Of a stretch of 7,170 nucleotides of DNA, positions 6,505 to 7,170 are shown one piece after another. The notes below the pieces were generated by a model that was given only the letters and a program-made list of their open reading frames with translations, made no database searches and was not told the origin of the DNA. Where the stretch lies: contig CAMNND010000051.1 of NCBI GenBank assembly GCA_946545035.1, forward strand, positions 1-7,170, given 5' to 3'. The DNA comes from an uncultured Clostridium sp. Lineage in GTDB: Bacteria > Bacillota > Clostridia > TANB77 > CAG-508. The stretch's first letter is position 1. Each line of letters begins with the position of its first letter. Made by a program: the position numbers and the translations under genes.

Positions 6505-6570
6505 GGATGCGAGATAGAGAGATACCTGTAAACATTCCGAACACAGTAGTCAAGCTCTATTTTGTTAGTA
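6505..6570 (+). ncRNA. 5S rRNA-like fragment (beta domain: helix II, loop B, helix III, loop C)
   Basis: Bases 6505-6570 follow the 5S rRNA pattern. ACCTGT (6524-6529), CATTCCGAACACAG (6533-6546), AGT and AAGCTCT (6552-6558) correspond to the 5S run ACACCUGUUCCCAUuCCGAACACAGAAGUUAAGCUCU, in the correct order and spacing to within a few bases. ATAGAG (6514-6519) pairs with CTCTAT (6555-6560) as helix II. The pairing continues with wobbles outward to G6509/U6565, about 11 bp. The GC-rich helix I and domain gamma of a real 5S gene are not recognisable, so this is not a functional 5S gene. It is either a decayed rRNA fragment or a retained 5S-like structure in the leader of the next gene. Confidence 0.7.
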
Positions 6571-6610
6571 TTTATGTGTTAACAACTTAAGTATTGCAAA
6601 ATTTGAGTAA

Positions 6611-6615
6611 GGAGG
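6611..6615 (+). promoter_or_regulatory. Ribosome binding site deciding the DHH gene start
   Basis: GGAGG (6611-6615) lies seven bases before GTG 6623 but only one base before ATG 6617 in the same frame. The spacing favours GTG as the real start, even though it is the weaker codon. Confidence 0.7.
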
Positions 6616-6622
6616 AATGAAG

Positions 6623-7170
6623 GTGAAAAAAAGAAAAGTAATTACATCGTACATTTGCCCAGATGTCGATGGGATTGGATGCATGTATGCATACGCGGAA
6701 CTATTAAGAAAAAATGGGGAAGAAGTAGGATATTATTTTGAAGGAAATCTAAAGAAGGAAGCTGAAATAATTTTAAAGCTCTTTAATATAAAACTAAGAT
6801 TAATTGATCATATTGAAGATAATGATGAAATAATAATGGTTGATAATAATGAATTAAGCTTTTTGCCAACATGTATTAAAAAAGAAAAAATAATTGAAAT
6901 TATTGATCATCATGCAAAATGCAATTGGATTGATGAGATGCCAGGTATTAAATGTCAAATAGAATTTATAGGAGCAGCGGCAACAATGGTTGCGGAAAAA
7001 TTTAAAGAAAAGAATATCGCTCCATCAAGAGAAGCTGCTATTCTGTTGTATTACGGTATTATATCTAATACTATGAATCTAAAAATTAAAATGACAACAA
7101 GCAGAGATATAGAAATGGCAAAATGGCTTAAAAGTTTAGTTCCAGAAATTAATGAAGAAATTACAAAAGA
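6623..7170 (+). CDS. DHH-family phosphoesterase, family II pyrophosphatase-like (3' end outside window)
   Basis: The frame is open from GTG 6623 to the window edge, 182 codons. The DHH motifs occur in order: CPDVDGIGCMYAYAE (residues 12-26), MVDNNE (72-77), IIDHHA (93-98, with the name-giving DHH at 95-97), GAAATMV, and YYGIISNTMNLK (143-154). This order matches Mn-dependent (family II) inorganic pyrophosphatases and related exopolyphosphatases, whose DHHA2 domain would lie beyond the edge. Compared with the B. subtilis PpaC ligands (H9, D13, D15, D75, H97, D149), four are kept (D14, D16, D74, and H96 or H97). Two differ: Y10 replaces the histidine and N149 the aspartate. Ordinary pyrophosphatase activity is therefore doubtful, and a different phosphoester substrate or altered metal use is possible. 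The protein is cytosolic, with no signal peptide. The gene follows the murA fragment and 5S-like element; no clear promoter is seen. Confidence 0.85.
   Translation, partial: MKKRKVITSYICPDVDGIGCMYAYAELLRKNGEEVGYYFEGNLKKEAEIILKLFNIKLRLIDHIEDNDEIIMVDNNELSFLPTCIKKEKIIEIIDHHAKCNWIDEMPGIKCQIEFIGAAATMVAEKFKEKNIAPSREAAILLYYGIISNTMNLKIKMTTSRDIEMAKWLKSLVPEINEEITK

Noticed and set aside
6505..6600. A complete functional 5S rRNA gene
   Set aside because: Only the beta domain is recognisable; the GC-rich terminal helix and domain gamma are missing or decayed, and no 23S or 16S sequence lies beside it.
6460..6620. A simple frameshift that would restore full-length murA
   Set aside because: The other + strand frames after GGCDI show no RPIDLH-like continuation before the 5S-like element and the next gene, so the rest of murA is missing, not shifted.
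6617..6622. ATG 6617 as the start of the DHH gene
   Set aside because: It is only one base from GGAGG; GTG 6623 in the same frame has a normal seven-base spacing. Choosing ATG would only add two residues.

Overview
The window is AT-rich, every gene lies on the + strand, and TGA is not used inside the frames. The mix of genes (folate-dependent TrmFO, a YdbC/PC4-type protein, a bacterial SNF2 helicase, AGGAGG-type ribosome binding sites, TTG and GTG starts, AT-rich intrinsic terminators) points to a low-GC Firmicute, most likely a clostridial lineage. This is inferred from gene content and composition; no complete marker RNA is present.

Layout. 1-996: C-terminal part of an SNF2-family helicase, closed by a strong terminator. 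1087-1115: a good extended -10 promoter. 1189-3912: two abutting genes. The first is a PP-loop protein that I identify as MurL, the UDP-MurNAc-L-Ala-L-Glu epimerase. The second is a MurD-family ligase, probably of the L-Glu-adding MurD2 type. A hairpin follows, then trmFO (3962-5323). A near-consensus promoter (5341-5369) starts a short unit of ydbC (PC4-like) and an unrecognised 65-codon gene, ended by a terminator at 5853-5883. The 282-base gap 5834-6115 holds that terminator, a second perfect hairpin and a 9-bp inverted repeat. 6116-6490 is a murA cut off just after its catalytic cysteine. About 15 bases later comes a stretch that closely resembles the beta domain (helix II, loop B, helix III, loop C) of 5S rRNA. 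The window ends inside a DHH/family II pyrophosphatase-like gene (from 6623) with two altered metal-ligand positions.

How it fits together. The most interesting unit is murL-murD. In the canonical route MurI makes free D-Glu and MurD adds it to UDP-MurNAc-L-Ala. In the alternative route known from Xanthomonas, MurD2 adds L-Glu and MurL epimerises it on the nucleotide precursor, using ATP. The direct abutment of the two genes, the PP-loop in the first, and the changed glutamate-site residues in the second all fit the alternative route. The truncated murA and 5S-like element look like a scar of rearrangement, or an rRNA-derived element that has been retained. I saw no tRNA, CRISPR array, transposase or phage gene.
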